NCBI GenBank assembly: GCA_036250195.1
Contig: JAVHZZ010000004.1
Coordinates: forward strand, 319,758,128 to 319,822,127
Source: Mixophyes australis
Taxonomy: Eukaryota; Chordata; Amphibia; Anura; Limnodynastidae
Direction: 5' to 3'
Length of the DNA: 64,000 nucleotides
A model generated the notes under the pieces. The model ran no database searches and was not told the origin of the DNA. It saw nothing but the letters and a program-made list of their open reading frames with translations. Shown here in pieces: positions 36,738 to 46,581 of the stretch. The stretch's first letter is position 1, and every line of letters starts with the position of its first letter. A program made the position numbers and the translations under genes.

Positions 36738-36991
36738 TGTCACTCACTGGACTTCTAGACCTAGAGTCAGGCCACTCGCCCCTCTGCCGGCGCCTGTGCT
36801 GCTCCGCGGCCGTCCGCCATCTTGACTATGTTTCTGCGCATGTGCAGACCAGGAGGGTTCTTTATAACCTGTCAGCTGTGTACTCCGTTCCTGTAGTTGC
36901 TGTTACTCTCAGTGCTCCAGCACCTCCGCCTGGTTTGTGACTACTGACCGCTGCTTCTCACCTGTTGGCCGGATACTTCTCAGCCACATCC
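36738..36991 (+). mobile_element. older solo LTR, 5' segment (interrupted)
   Basis: Starts TGTCACTCACTGGACTTC with the 5-bp duplication CTTGC at 36733-36737, repeated at 44097-44101 after the LTR's far end. A GC-rich stretch with GCGCATGTGCAG is followed by TTCTTTATAACC (TATA box) near 36860, so it is plus-oriented. It is cut at 36991 by the insertion of the chromovirus and continues at 43056. Without the insert it is about 1,295 bp. Confidence 0.85.
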
Positions 36992-37891
36992 TGTTACGAT
37001 TTTGATGCCTTAGTCAGTATTAGCACAGGCTTACCTAGGGCGCGGAGTCTAACGGCCTTCCGGTCTTCACCAAGAACCACCGCAAGGTAGTGTGGACTTA
37101 GCTGCCGAAGAACCGCAGGTCGCGGCCCCAGATTAGCCTACTGACGTAAGGGAGAAAGTTCTAAGTGATGGCAGGCAAACAGGAAAATAGACAATGCGGT
37201 GCAAGTACAGGCACTAACCGTTAATTCCAGGCGTTGTAGGTCTGGAACAGAACCGGTAGATGCACGGAGGCAATGGGTGCGTGGCAGGGTCCAGAGAATA
37301 GTTGGTAACACAGCCGAGTCGGTACACAGAAGGTATCAGGGATGCGGTGCCAGAGGGAGATCCAGAGAATAGTTGGTAACACAGCCGAGTCGGTACACAG
37401 AAGGTATCAGGTATGCGGTGCCAGAGGGAGATCCAGAGAATAGTTGGTAACACAGCCGAGTCGGTACACAGAAGGTATCAGGTATGCGGTGCCAGAGGGA
37501 GATCCAGAGAATAGTTGGTAACACAGCCGAGTCGGTACACAGAAGGTAGTCCAGTTGCGTAGTGCCAGGGATAAGCCAAAGAATAGTCAGGTCACAGCCA
37601 GGTAGGTACACAGGAGTAGGAGGAATAGAGGGGTTAACAGGGAGCAGGTTCACAGGAGTCAGGACACAGGAACTGTAGCCAGGAACAGGAAACACATTGC
37701 TCTGACACAGGCAGCGTGTCAGAGCAGGGGAGATATAGGAGTTTGAATTCCCCGCCCAGGAGTCACATGATCGCAGCAGAGAGAGCCCGGAAGTGCGGCA
37801 GCGCTCACAGAAGAAGCGCTGAAGAGATCGGACACCGCTGTCAGCTCCCGCTGACAGCACAGCGGAACGGGAACAAGGTAAGTTCCTAACA
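36992..37891 (-). repeat. 3' LTR of the chromovirus, 900 bp
   Basis: On the minus strand it begins TGTTAGGAACTTACC and ends AAAATCGTAACA. It contains four 71-bp tandem units starting at 37291, 37362, 37433 and 37504 (CCAGAGAATAGTTGGTAACA...). Confidence 0.95.
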
Positions 37892-37912
37892 GTACCCCCC
37901 CCCCTTCAGGGG
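37892..37912 (-). promoter_or_regulatory. polypurine tract of the chromovirus
   Basis: On the minus strand GAAGGGGGGGGGTAC directly abuts the 3' LTR, the position where plus-strand DNA synthesis is primed in LTR elements. Confidence 0.7.
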
Positions 37913-40900
37913 TGGCCTCCGGACAACCTATAAGGCTTTAGAGGGAACTTGGTATGGAATTTCTTCAACAAACTCGGAGCATGAAGGTCTTGTGCAGGAA
38001 TCCAAGAACGCTCTTCAGTACCGTAACCTTTCCAGTCAACCAGGAACTGCAAGGAACCTCTGGAAATCCGAGAATCTAGAATCTCCTTCACCTCAAATTC
38101 CTGATCTGGTGCAGAAATAGCAGCAGGAGGTCTTCTTGAAGAGAAGAATTTGTTAACAACAAGTGGTTTGAGAAGGGAAATATGGAAGACATTGGGAATC
38201 CTCAAGGTAGGGGGTAATTTTAATCTAAAGGCCACCGGATTAATGACCTCAATGATCTCGAAGGGACCGATAAATCGGGGAGCGAATTTCCTAGAAGGAA
38301 CTAACAAGCGAAGATTCTTTGTAGACAACCACACTTTGTCACCAGGAGTAAGTAGTGGAGACGGTCTTCTTCTTTTGTCAAATGCTTCTTTACTGATGGC
38401 AGAGGTGTGAAGCAATTTGCGTTTGATAAGATCCCACCTAGACGAGAAGTCCGATAGAAGGGAATCCACTGCAGGAACCCCAGAAGCGGTTAACTCTTTG
38501 AAGGGTGGAACTTTAGGATGAAATCCCTGAAGAGCAAAAAAGGGAGAAGTGGAGGTAGCGTCGTGTGAATTATTATTGTGGGCGAATTCTGCCCAAGGTA
38601 ATAAATCAACCCAATCATCATGTTTAGCTGAAATGAAACATCTGAGGAATTTCTCCAATTCTTGATTCGTCCTTTCAGTGAGACCATTACTTTGCGGATG
38701 ATATGCAGAAGAGAAATTTAACTTGATTCCACAAAGACGAGAAAAGGCCCTCCAAAATCTTGCCACGAACTGAGTTCCTCGATCAGACACGATAATATCT
38801 GGACAGCCATGTAGGCGGAAAATTTCTTTAATGAAGAGTTGAGCCAGAATAGGAGCAGAAGGAAGACCTTTTAATGCCACAAAATGAGCGGCTCAGGAAA
38901 GGCGATCGGTGACCACCCACACTACTGAGAACCCTCTGGAGGAGGGTAAATCTGTGATAAAATCCATGGAGAGATGACTCCAAGGTCGATCCGGAATAGG
39001 CAGAGGCTGCAGCAGACCGTATGGAGCTTGACGAGGAACTTTATTTTGAGCACAAGTAGAACACGCCGTCACAAACTGTCGAACGTCCGAACGGATAGCC
39101 GGCCACCAATAACTACGGGAGATGAATTCCAAGGTCTTCTTTATACCGGCATGACCAGAAAAACGGGAGGCATGAGCCCATTTAAGGAGTTTAGTTTGGA
39201 GATGTAGAGGAACCAAAGTCTTCCCGTGAGGAATGATCAACCGAGTAGGAGTAGTAGCCAAAATACATTCTGGATCTAGAATAGACCTAACACTCTCTTC
39301 TTCGGTATCCATAGAATCAAAGGAACGAGAGAGAGCATCAGCCTTCTTGTTCTTGGACCCTGGTCTGAAGGTAATGATCATATTGAATCGTGAAAAAAAT
39401 AAAGACCATCTGGCCTGACGGGGATTGAGGCAGGATGCAGTTTGTAAATAAAGCAGGTTCTTGTGATCCGTAAAAATAGTAACAGGAAATCTGGCTCCCT
39501 CCAAATGATGTCTCCAAGCCTCCAAGGCCAATTTGATAGCAAGTAGTTCTCTGTCTCCAATGCCGTAGTGTTTTTTGGTGGGTGAGAATTTACGAGAAAA
39601 AAAGCCACAGGCAGAAAACTTTCCAGTAGAATTCTTCTGAGACAAAATAGCTCCCACTCCAGTGGAGGATGCGTCAACTTCGAGAAAAAAGGGGAAGGAG
39701 GAATCTGGCTGTTGAAGAATAGGTGCCGATATGAAGGCTTCTTTAAGATACTTGAAGGCCTCTACCGCCTCTGGTGGCCAGGTCTTAGCGTTGGCAGACT
39801 TCTTGGTCAGGGAAGTGATGGGTGCAATAACAGACGAAAACCCTTTGATAAAGTGGCGGTAATAATTAGAGAACCCAATAAAACGCTGGATGGCCTTAAG
39901 ACCAACCGGTTGGGGCCAATCAGAAATCGCCTTTAATTTCTCAGGGTCCATACGTAATCCGGAGCCAGAAACCACGTGACCAAGAAAAGGAAGATGCGTT
40001 TTTTCAAAGACACACTTGTCCACAATACAGTACAGATGATGTGACCGAAGGCGTTGAAGAATCAAGGAGACATGATGGCGATGAGTAATAATATCAGGTG
40101 AAAAAATAAGAATATCGTCTAGGTAGATGACAACAAATTGATACAGGAAATCCTGAAAAACTTCGTTAATGAAATTTTGAAAAACCGCAGGAGCGTTACA
40201 AAGTCCAAATGGCATGACAAGATACTCAAAATGCCAATCGTGCGTATTGAACGCCGTCTTCCATTCATCCCCTTGTTTAATATGGATAAGGTTGTAGGCC
40301 CCTTTTAAATCCAGTTTAGAAAAAATTGAAGCTCCCTTGATCCTATCAAAGAGTTCAGAGATCAATGGTAAGGGGTACCTATTCTTTTTCGTTATGGCGT
40401 TGAGGCCACGGTAATCTATGCAAGGACGCAATCCGCCGTCCTTCTTTTTTACGAAAAAGAAACCTGCTCCTGCTGGTGACGAGGATTTGCGGATAAAACC
40501 CCTGTTTAAATTCTCCTTAATATATAGGGACATGGCCTCTGATTCGGGTAGAGATAATGGAAATACCCGTCCTCTAGGTGGTATCTTATCCGGCAACAAT
40601 TCAATGGAGCAATCCCAAGGTCTATGAGGGGGTAACTTGGAAGCCTCCTTTTCACAAAAGACGTCAGAAAACGAATGATATTGAGGAGGAATACCGGAGG
40701 GTGTTGGAAGACAGCCCATAGCGGGTCTATGAATCCTGGGAAGACACCGGGAATGACACTCTGAACCCCATGCAAGAACTTCCGGTTTCTGCCAATCTAA
40801 AGTGGGGGAGTGAAGTCTGAGCCAAGGTAAGCCTAAGATCAACGGGTTGATAGCCTTTGGAATCACTAAGAAGGAGATTTCCTCAGTGTGTAGGGCTCCA

Positions 40901-41195
40901 ATGCGTAGAGACATGTTGACAGTTCTGTTCTTAATGGATCCTCCAATGATACCACTGCCATCTATAGCTGTAATGGCAATAGGTGGATCTAAGGGTTGCC
41001 TAGGCAATGATAAGCGCTCTACAATGTCAGCTCGTAAAAAGTTCCCCGCTGCACCGGAGTCAATAAGTGCTGGAAGAGACAATTGTTTATCAGTATATTG
41101 CAGAAGAACTTGGATAGAAAAACTAGAATCCATAGGAGAGAGAATATTCATACCTAACTTAGTCTCTCCGTCATCAGTTAGGTCCGATCGTTTCC
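37906..41195 (-). pseudogene. pol: chromovirus pol: protease, RT, RNase H, integrase, chromodomain; one in-frame TGA
   Basis: Read by -1 shift from gag near 41190. Numbering from an upstream in-frame Met at 41271: protease LIDSGAAGNF (D71), RT with YLDD at 383-386, RNase H D533/E575/D602/D645 (LEVDASS, RELLAIK, FTDHKNL, ADALSR). Integrase follows, with HHCC zinc residues H700/H707/C737/C740 and first catalytic Asp in MDFITD (770). At 38890-38892 a TGA interrupts the frame. Beyond it come SDRGTQF (second Asp), NGLTERTNQELEKF (catalytic Glu), a GPY/F module (RFIGPFEIIEVINPVAF) and a C-terminal chromodomain (FEVKEILDSR...FLVDWKGYG...SWIPAQDL). The TGA replaces a residue that is basic in relatives, consistent with CGA-to-TGA decay. 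Otherwise all catalytic residues are present. Confidence 0.93.
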
Positions 41196-41196
41196 C
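41152..41196 (-). promoter_or_regulatory. -1 ribosomal frameshift signal between gag and pol
   Basis: On the minus strand the heptamer GGGAAAC (41190-41196) lies in the gag phase as G GGA AAC, the X XXY YYZ form. The gag stop TAA is at 41178-41180. Six nt downstream is an 8-bp perfect stem ACCTAACT/AGTTAGGT (41176-41183 with 41152-41159) with a 16-nt loop. Shifting back one base here enters the pol frame without a stop. Spacing and elements match known retroviral-type signals. Confidence 0.8.
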
Positions 41197-42121
41197 GGGC
41201 GCTTCCCACATTGACTCAGGACATGACCGGGTTCCCTGCAATAAAGGCATAAACGATTCTTGAACCGCCACTCTCTTTCCTCCTGGGATAAACGTGCTCT
41301 TCCCAACTGCATAGGCTCTTCCTCCGGTGTAATAGGACTTTGGAAGCGAGGAGCTAAACGGAAAGTAGATCGACGGGAACTCTCTCTCTCCTGAGTGCGT
41401 TCACGGAAACGTATATCAATCTGGTTACAGAGAGAGATCAAACCATCCAGGGTAGTGGGTAACTCTCGGGCTGCTTAATACGATCGGACAAGCCTTGCCA
41501 AAATGTGGCCACTAAAGCTTCATTGTTCCAACGAAGTTCGGCCGCCATAGTGCGAAATTGCAGGGCATACTGGCCCAGAGTAAGGGTACCCTGGCGCAGA
41601 CGGAGGAGTCCAGAAGCTGCACTGGAGACTCGTCCAGGTTCATCAAAGATGCGTCTGAAGGTTTCCAGGAAAGTGGCACAATTATGGAGAATGGGGTCAT
41701 CATGTTCCCAGAGAGGAGAAGCCCAGGCAAGCGCTTGACCAGACAATAAGGAAATAATATAAGCGACTTTAGTTTTCTGTGTAGGAAAGTTTCCGGGCAA
41801 AAGTTCGAATTGAATAGCACACTGGTTCAAGAAGCCTCGGCATTCCTTGGGATCCCCATTGAACTTGGGTGGATTCGGTATGCGGAGTTGAGAGGTTGTG
41901 GGAGCAGATACAGCTGAACTGCTTGGAGCGGGGGCAGGTTGTGGGACCGGAGCAGGTGGAGGATTAGGGGCTGCCACCTGAGCTGCTTGGAGCGTATCCA
42001 ACCTGTTAGACAGAGTCTGCAGAATCTGTAATAACTGTTCTTGATTTTTCCCCTGTTCCTCAACCTGAGCCGCTAAGTTATCCAGTAGTACTCTCGCAGT
42101 GGGATTCCCTGTCGCTTCCAT
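41178..42121 (-). pseudogene. gag: chromovirus gag with one frame break
   Basis: The first frame (42121 down to 41438) has an N-terminal coiled-coil-like, Gln/Leu-rich part, then a proline/alanine linker, then the capsid-like region (PPKFNGDPKECRGFLNQC, TFLETFRRIFDEPG). It stops after about 227 codons. The continuation, in the -1 frame from about 41463, resumes the expected text (ISLCNQIDIRFRERTQERES). It ends in a CCHC zinc knuckle, CLYCREPGHVLSQC, then GKRPGNDRT and a stop. No slippery site lies at the first break, so a one-base deletion near 41440-41475 is the simplest explanation. Start ATG is 29 nt downstream of the 5' LTR. Confidence 0.88.
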
Positions 42122-42137
42122 CAGTTAGATAAGGGGG

Positions 42138-42147
42138 GTCAGAGCAA
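42138..42147 (-). promoter_or_regulatory. primer-binding site, probably self-primed
   Basis: Two nt after the 5' LTR the minus strand reads TTGCTCTGAC. This does not begin with TGG as tRNA-primed sites do. It is an exact 10-nt complement of GTCAGAGCAA in the LTR at 42856-42865, about 31 nt downstream of the TATA box, i.e. at the predicted RNA 5' end. Tf1/sushi-group elements prime by folding their own RNA end onto such a site. Confidence 0.65.
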
Positions 42148-42149
42148 AC

Positions 42150-43050
42150 TGTTACGATTTTGATGCCTTAGTCAGTATTAGCACAGGCTTACCTAGGGCG
42201 CGGAGTCTAACGGCCTTCCGGTCTTCACCAAGAACCACCGCAAGGTAGTGTGGACTTAGCTGCCGAAGAACCGCAGGTCGCGGCCCCCAGATTAGCCTAC
42301 TGACGTAAGGGAGAAAGTTCTAAGTGATGGCAGGCAAACAGGAAAATAGACAATGCGGTGCAAGTACAGGCACTAACCGTTAATTCCAGGCGTTGTAGGT
42401 CTGGAACAGAACCGGTAGATGCACGGAGGCAATGGGTGCGTGGCAGGGTCCAGAGAATAGTTGATAACACAGCCGAGTCGGTACACAGAAGGTATCAGGG
42501 ATGCGGTGCCAGAGGGAGATCCAGAGAATAGTTGGTAACACAGCCGAGTCGGTACACAGAAGGTATCAGGTATGCGGTGCCAGAGGGAGATCCAGAGAAT
42601 AGTTGGTAACACAGCCGAGTCGGTACACAGAAGGTATCAGGTATGCGGTGCCAGAGGGAGATCCAGAGAATAGTTGGTAACACAGCCGAGTCGGTACACA
42701 GAAGGTAGTCCAGTTGCGTAGTGCCAGGGATAAGCCAAAGAATAGTCAGGTCACAGCCAGGTAGGTACACAGGAGTAGGAGGAATAGAGGGGTTAACAGG
42801 GAGCAGGTTCACAGGAGTCAGGACACAGGAACTGTAGCCAGGAACAGGAAACACATTGCTCTGACACAGGCAGCGTGTCAGAGCAGGGGAGATATAGGAG
42901 TTTGAATTCCCCGCCCAGGAGTCACATGATCGCAGCAGAGAGAGCCCGGAAGTGCGGCAGCGCTCACAGAAGAAGCGCTGAAGAGATCGGACACCGCTGT
43001 CAGCTCCCGCTGACAGCGCAGCGGAACGGGAACAAGGTAAGTTCCTAACA
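42150..43050 (-). repeat. 5' LTR of the chromovirus, 901 bp
   Basis: Nearly identical to the LTR at 36992-37891: one extra C near 42287, a G-to-A in ATAGTTGATAAC near 42463, and GCG for GCA near 43018. The four 71-bp tandem units start at 42450, 42521, 42592 and 42663. Confidence 0.95.
42856..42900 (-). promoter_or_regulatory. chromovirus LTR core promoter
   Basis: Minus-strand TATATC box at 42891-42896; RNA start predicted near 42865. A 10-bp inverted repeat GCTCTGACAC/GTGTCAGAGC lies between box and start. The GC-rich upstream region lies between 43050 and 42900. Confidence 0.6.
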
Positions 43051-43055
43051 CATCC

Positions 43056-44096
43056 GTGGTAAAACCTGCCTCCCGCTGTACACTCTAGTGACCGCTGCTT
43101 CTCACCTGTTGGCCGGATACTTCTTAGCCACATCCGTGGTAAACCTGCCTCCTGTTGTATGCTGTAGTGACCGCTGCTTCTCACCTGTTGGCCGGATACT
43201 TCTTAGCCACATCCATGGTAAAACCTGCCTCCCGCTGAACGCTGTAGTGATCGCTGCTTCTCACCTGTTGGCCAGATACTTCTCAGCCACATCCGTGGTA
43301 AACCCCCCTTCGCACTGTACACTGTAGTGACTGCTGCTTCTCACCTGTTGGCCGGATACTTCTCAGCCACATCCGTGGTGAAACCTGCCTCACGCTGTAC
43401 ACTGTAGAGACCGCTGCTTCTCACCTGTTGGCCAGATACTTCTCAGCCACATCCGTGGTAAACCTGCCTCCTGTTGTATGCTGTGTGACCGCTGCTTCTC
43501 ACCTGTTGGCCGGATACTTCTCAGCCACATCCGTGGTAAACCTGCCTCCCGCTGTACACTGTAGTGACCGCTGCTTCTCACCTGTTGGCCGAATACTTCT
43601 CAGCCACATCTGGGGTAAAGCTGCCTCTTGTTGAGTTTCGTGTACCATCGTTTCTCTGTCTACTAGCTGGTTATCTCTCAACCTCATCGGTGGTAAACCT
43701 ACCTCTGGCTGATATCCATTTCCTGCGCTACACCTCACCTGTTGGGAAGACACCTCATAGCCACATCTGTGATAACCTTGCCTCCGACTGATCGTTCCAA
43801 AGCATCTGTTATATTTATCCCCCTGGCCGGACAGCTGTTAGCTACAATTGTCATCCATACCTGCTCTCCTGTATATTCTCGCATATCTTCTAGTTATCTA
43901 CTGCCATATCTAAGCTGTATTCCGTTGATCTGCTGCACTCTCTTGAGGGCAGCGACCTGTGCAGTGTTGCCGCAAAAACCCAAACCCTCTTTTGGGGGTC
44001 CCTGGATGAGACCAGCCGCTGCGTTAGACTCCGCGCCTCAAGAGTAGTGATAACAACTAGCAGAACTCTGGGTCAAGAACTCTAGTGACCGTGACA
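43056..44096 (+). mobile_element. older solo LTR, 3' segment with 79-80-bp tandem repeats
   Basis: Continuation of the LTR starting at 36738. It ends CCGTGACA at 44096 followed by the CTTGC duplication. Tandem units of TGACCGCTGCTTCTCACCTG... start at 36945 (split by the chromovirus), 43089, 43168, 43248, 43328, 43408, 43486 and 43565, then decay. The split unit measures 80 bp when the insert and one CATCC are removed, confirming the nesting. ORFs through the array are artefacts of the repeats. Confidence 0.88.
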
Positions 44097-44101
44097 CTTG
44101 C

Positions 44102-44680
44102 AGTAGGGGTGGTTATTCTTTGTAACATATGGATGGCAAAGGGGTTATCACTCTGCGATATATAGATAGCAATGTAGTATCTCTGTACAATGTATATCGT
44201 GTAAGGACAATAGGGTGTTAGAACAGGAGCCCACAGGGTAACCCAGGTATCTAATGGTTCAGGGTCACACAGGCAAAGAAAATGTGTGGATATATTTGAA
44301 TCTTTATTACAGATAACTGCAAATAATAGCTTTACATAATAAACAAAAATTGAAACAACACACAAGTGCTCACCAACCTTGAACCATCACCAGTAACACC
44401 CCAGTGTTCAATAACCTCAGAACTTTATATAAATATTGTCTTTCTTTACTAGTCCAAGTTGTACCAAATTTATGATGTACTGGTCCAGCTGTAGATCTAT
44501 TCCCTGGACTTGCTGATCCCAGTCGCCTGGCCAAATCTCTCTACCCAGTTAGTAGGGACCTGAATCCCAGTCTCCCTGCTCCAACAGGTTCACCAGGTGA
44601 ACAGATCCACATGCAAGGCCTGATGGAGCATAGATTCCTGACAGCACGATGTAGCAACAACGATTGGCATCCAATGTTAT
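44102..44680. other. intergenic DNA without recognised features
   Basis: Before the LTR inserted this was continuous with the DNA ending at 36737. Nothing recognised. Confidence 0.4.
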
Positions 44681-44689
44681 TGGGGCTAT

Positions 44690-45110
44690 TTGGCCCCTTC
44701 CAGGAGATGTTCTATTGGATTACAACCCACATCACACTTCATAAAAGCCAGATGCATCTCTCTATCACTGCTTGTGGAATTGCCCACAAATTAAAAGACT
44801 CTGGATCTAAGTTAAAAATGACGCAACTACATACCTCCTAAATTTTGTTACCCTCTCCCCAGAGCAGGTCATATTAGGCGTTCCATCTATGGAAGCAAAA
44901 CTCACAAAGGGAAGTAGAAAACTACTCCTAATTATATCAGCAACAGCCACAAAATGCTCACTATCCTTACTTAATGAAAAGCCATTCTTCGTTTATAAGA
45001 TGGATCTCTTCACAAATTAGATAGGGTCAAAGCTTTCTTTGAAATTTGGGAAAGCTTCATTGAAACCAACACAAAATTACAACTTCAAAAAATCCTTCCA
45101 ATCACCTGAC
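44690..45110 (+). pseudogene. L1/Tx1-type LINE ORF2, C-terminal fragment
   Basis: Plus-strand frames contain SLYHCLWNCPQIKRLW (about 44759-44806), the conserved 'HCWW.CP.I..FW' block near the C terminus of L1-like RT proteins. LLNFVTLSPEQVILGVP (about 44838-44890) and KLLLIISATATK follow. Stops and frame changes are present. RT and endonuclease are not seen upstream, consistent with 5' truncation. Confidence 0.55.
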
Positions 45111-46230
45111 TAGTCCGAAGCTAAGCTACATATAGAAGACCCTCCAGATCTAGTGTAACATATAACAGGCCAAGATAAAACAGATAGCACAGAAGTTTTC
45201 TCACCCTAGTATTCCCCACATGCTCCCTTGGAAGACCTCCGCCTGGTGATCCCTCTGTATTATATGCTATTTATGTTTGTTATTTTGTTAAAATATTAGA
45301 GGAGCAAGAAATAGAAATATTTTGGTTATTAGACATTATATGAATAAATATACACCAGGAAACCTTTTTCTTTTTCTGTTTTTTTACTACTCTTCTTCAG
45401 TAGTGTTTTTTATCCATCTATTTACCTATATACTTTGACTTATTTTCTGGGAAACACTTTGTTGACTATGCAATGATTAACTAATATTTTCTATTGCACT
45501 GTTCCTCTTTATTCATCTACCATTTTGTATTTGAAATATAACACTATTCAATGAAAACCAATGAAACAAAAAGTGCATATTTTTCTGTACCGTCATAGTG
45601 CGTGTGGTATAAAAGGTATAAAATGTGTCTAGTAACCTTAGACTAAATGGAACAGTTTTCTGATGTCATCATTCTGTTTCTATGTAAATGACCTTCCTGC
45701 AGAGGCATTGGTTAAAATTATTGCAAAACAAATGATACAGATGTGAATAAATAATACACCTGCAAATATCTGCAGTAATTTAGAAATGATGGTGGTATTT
45801 CAGATGGGCCATGTTATTTTATGGGATAAGCAGAGTTTGAGATAACTTCCTTCTAGTTTATATTGTCTTGTAAAGTGAGTTGTCTGGTTAAATGGTGGGA
45901 TCCTGGTCTGGGGGCAGGTGTTCACATTGGACTGCACTTGGCAAGATTCCTAAATCTTTGTTCACAACTTGTCTATGTACATGTGTATTATGCTGTTTAA
46001 TGTTACCTGTAAAGAAGTCCTATATAAAATTCTATAATGTTATTTGAAATAGCACGGTCAACAATATATGGGTAATTACACCTCTTATTCTGAAAAACAA
46101 AGATATTAGTAGTTACCAAGGCATTTCATGCCAATATAAAAAGACAAAGACATAGACTGAGTGATTTTATTATACACTTCTTATAATACGATGAGTAGTA
46201 GTTTTTGACAAAGAAATTAAACGTCATTTT
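45111..46230. other. AT-rich intergenic DNA
   Basis: Nothing recognised; the first part may be the 3' UTR of the LINE fragment. Confidence 0.45.
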
Positions 46231-46416
46231 TATGAGAGAGGCCATTAGCTGAAGGAGTTTAAAATCATGTGTTGTGAGCTGATAATGTTACTCACCACTG
46301 GGGGGTTTTAAGGCTGTAGTGTAATCAGTCAATTAGGAAGGAAGTGGGAGTGTCGTGGAAAGAATATATCAAGCAGTGTGAGAAGGAGAGAGCTTCCTGT
46401 TTCCTGGATCCGGAGA
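46231..46416 (+). repeat. Ngaro repeat A1
   Basis: Starts TATGAGAGAGGCC and ends CTGGATCCGGAGA. Identical copy at 53114-53299. It probably includes the promoter, but no clear TATA box is visible. Confidence 0.95.
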
Positions 46417-46581
46417 AGCTGCAGCATCAGGCTTAGTATCTGGCTCCTCTGTATTTGTAGTTTTATCTGTTGTGATTTGTTTTTGCTTTTTCTACCTCTC
46501 TCTTTGTTCTCTCCTTCTGCTTGTCTGCTTCTCCTGTCTATTTTTCCCCCTTTTTCTTTACTTTGTCCTCCCTTCCCCAGC

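Larger units (their letters stand above)
36992..43050 (-). mobile_element. chromovirus-type Ty3/gypsy retrotransposon, 6,059 bp, nearly intact
   Basis: Two LTRs of 900-901 bp enclose gag and pol on the minus strand. The 5-bp duplication CATCC flanks the element (36987-36991, 43051-43055). The LTRs differ, by eye, at two substitutions and one indel, so insertion was recent. Gene order is gag, protease, RT, RNase H, integrase, chromodomain, which places it among chromoviruses. The copy carries one frame break in gag and a TGA in pol, so it needs help in trans or is dead. It sits inside a tandem-repeat unit of an older LTR. Confidence 0.93.

Noticed and set aside
37214..37860. Minus-strand ORFs with repeated 24-residue units in the LTR, repeated at 42373-43184
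   Set aside because: They are translations of the 71-bp LTR tandem repeats (71 is not a multiple of 3, so frames shift between units). The sequence is fully explained as LTR.
38893..41271. Independent protein-coding gene for the 792-residue ORF
   Set aside because: It is the pol of a retrotransposon framed by LTRs; the upstream Met is inside gag and the true entry is by frameshift.
43056..43620. Regular repeats resembling a CRISPR array
   Set aside because: Units are contiguous 79-80-bp tandem repeats without unique spacers, in eukaryotic LTR DNA.
43088..43791. Overlapping repetitive ORFs on both strands
   Set aside because: Artefacts of the 79-80-bp tandem array in the older LTR.
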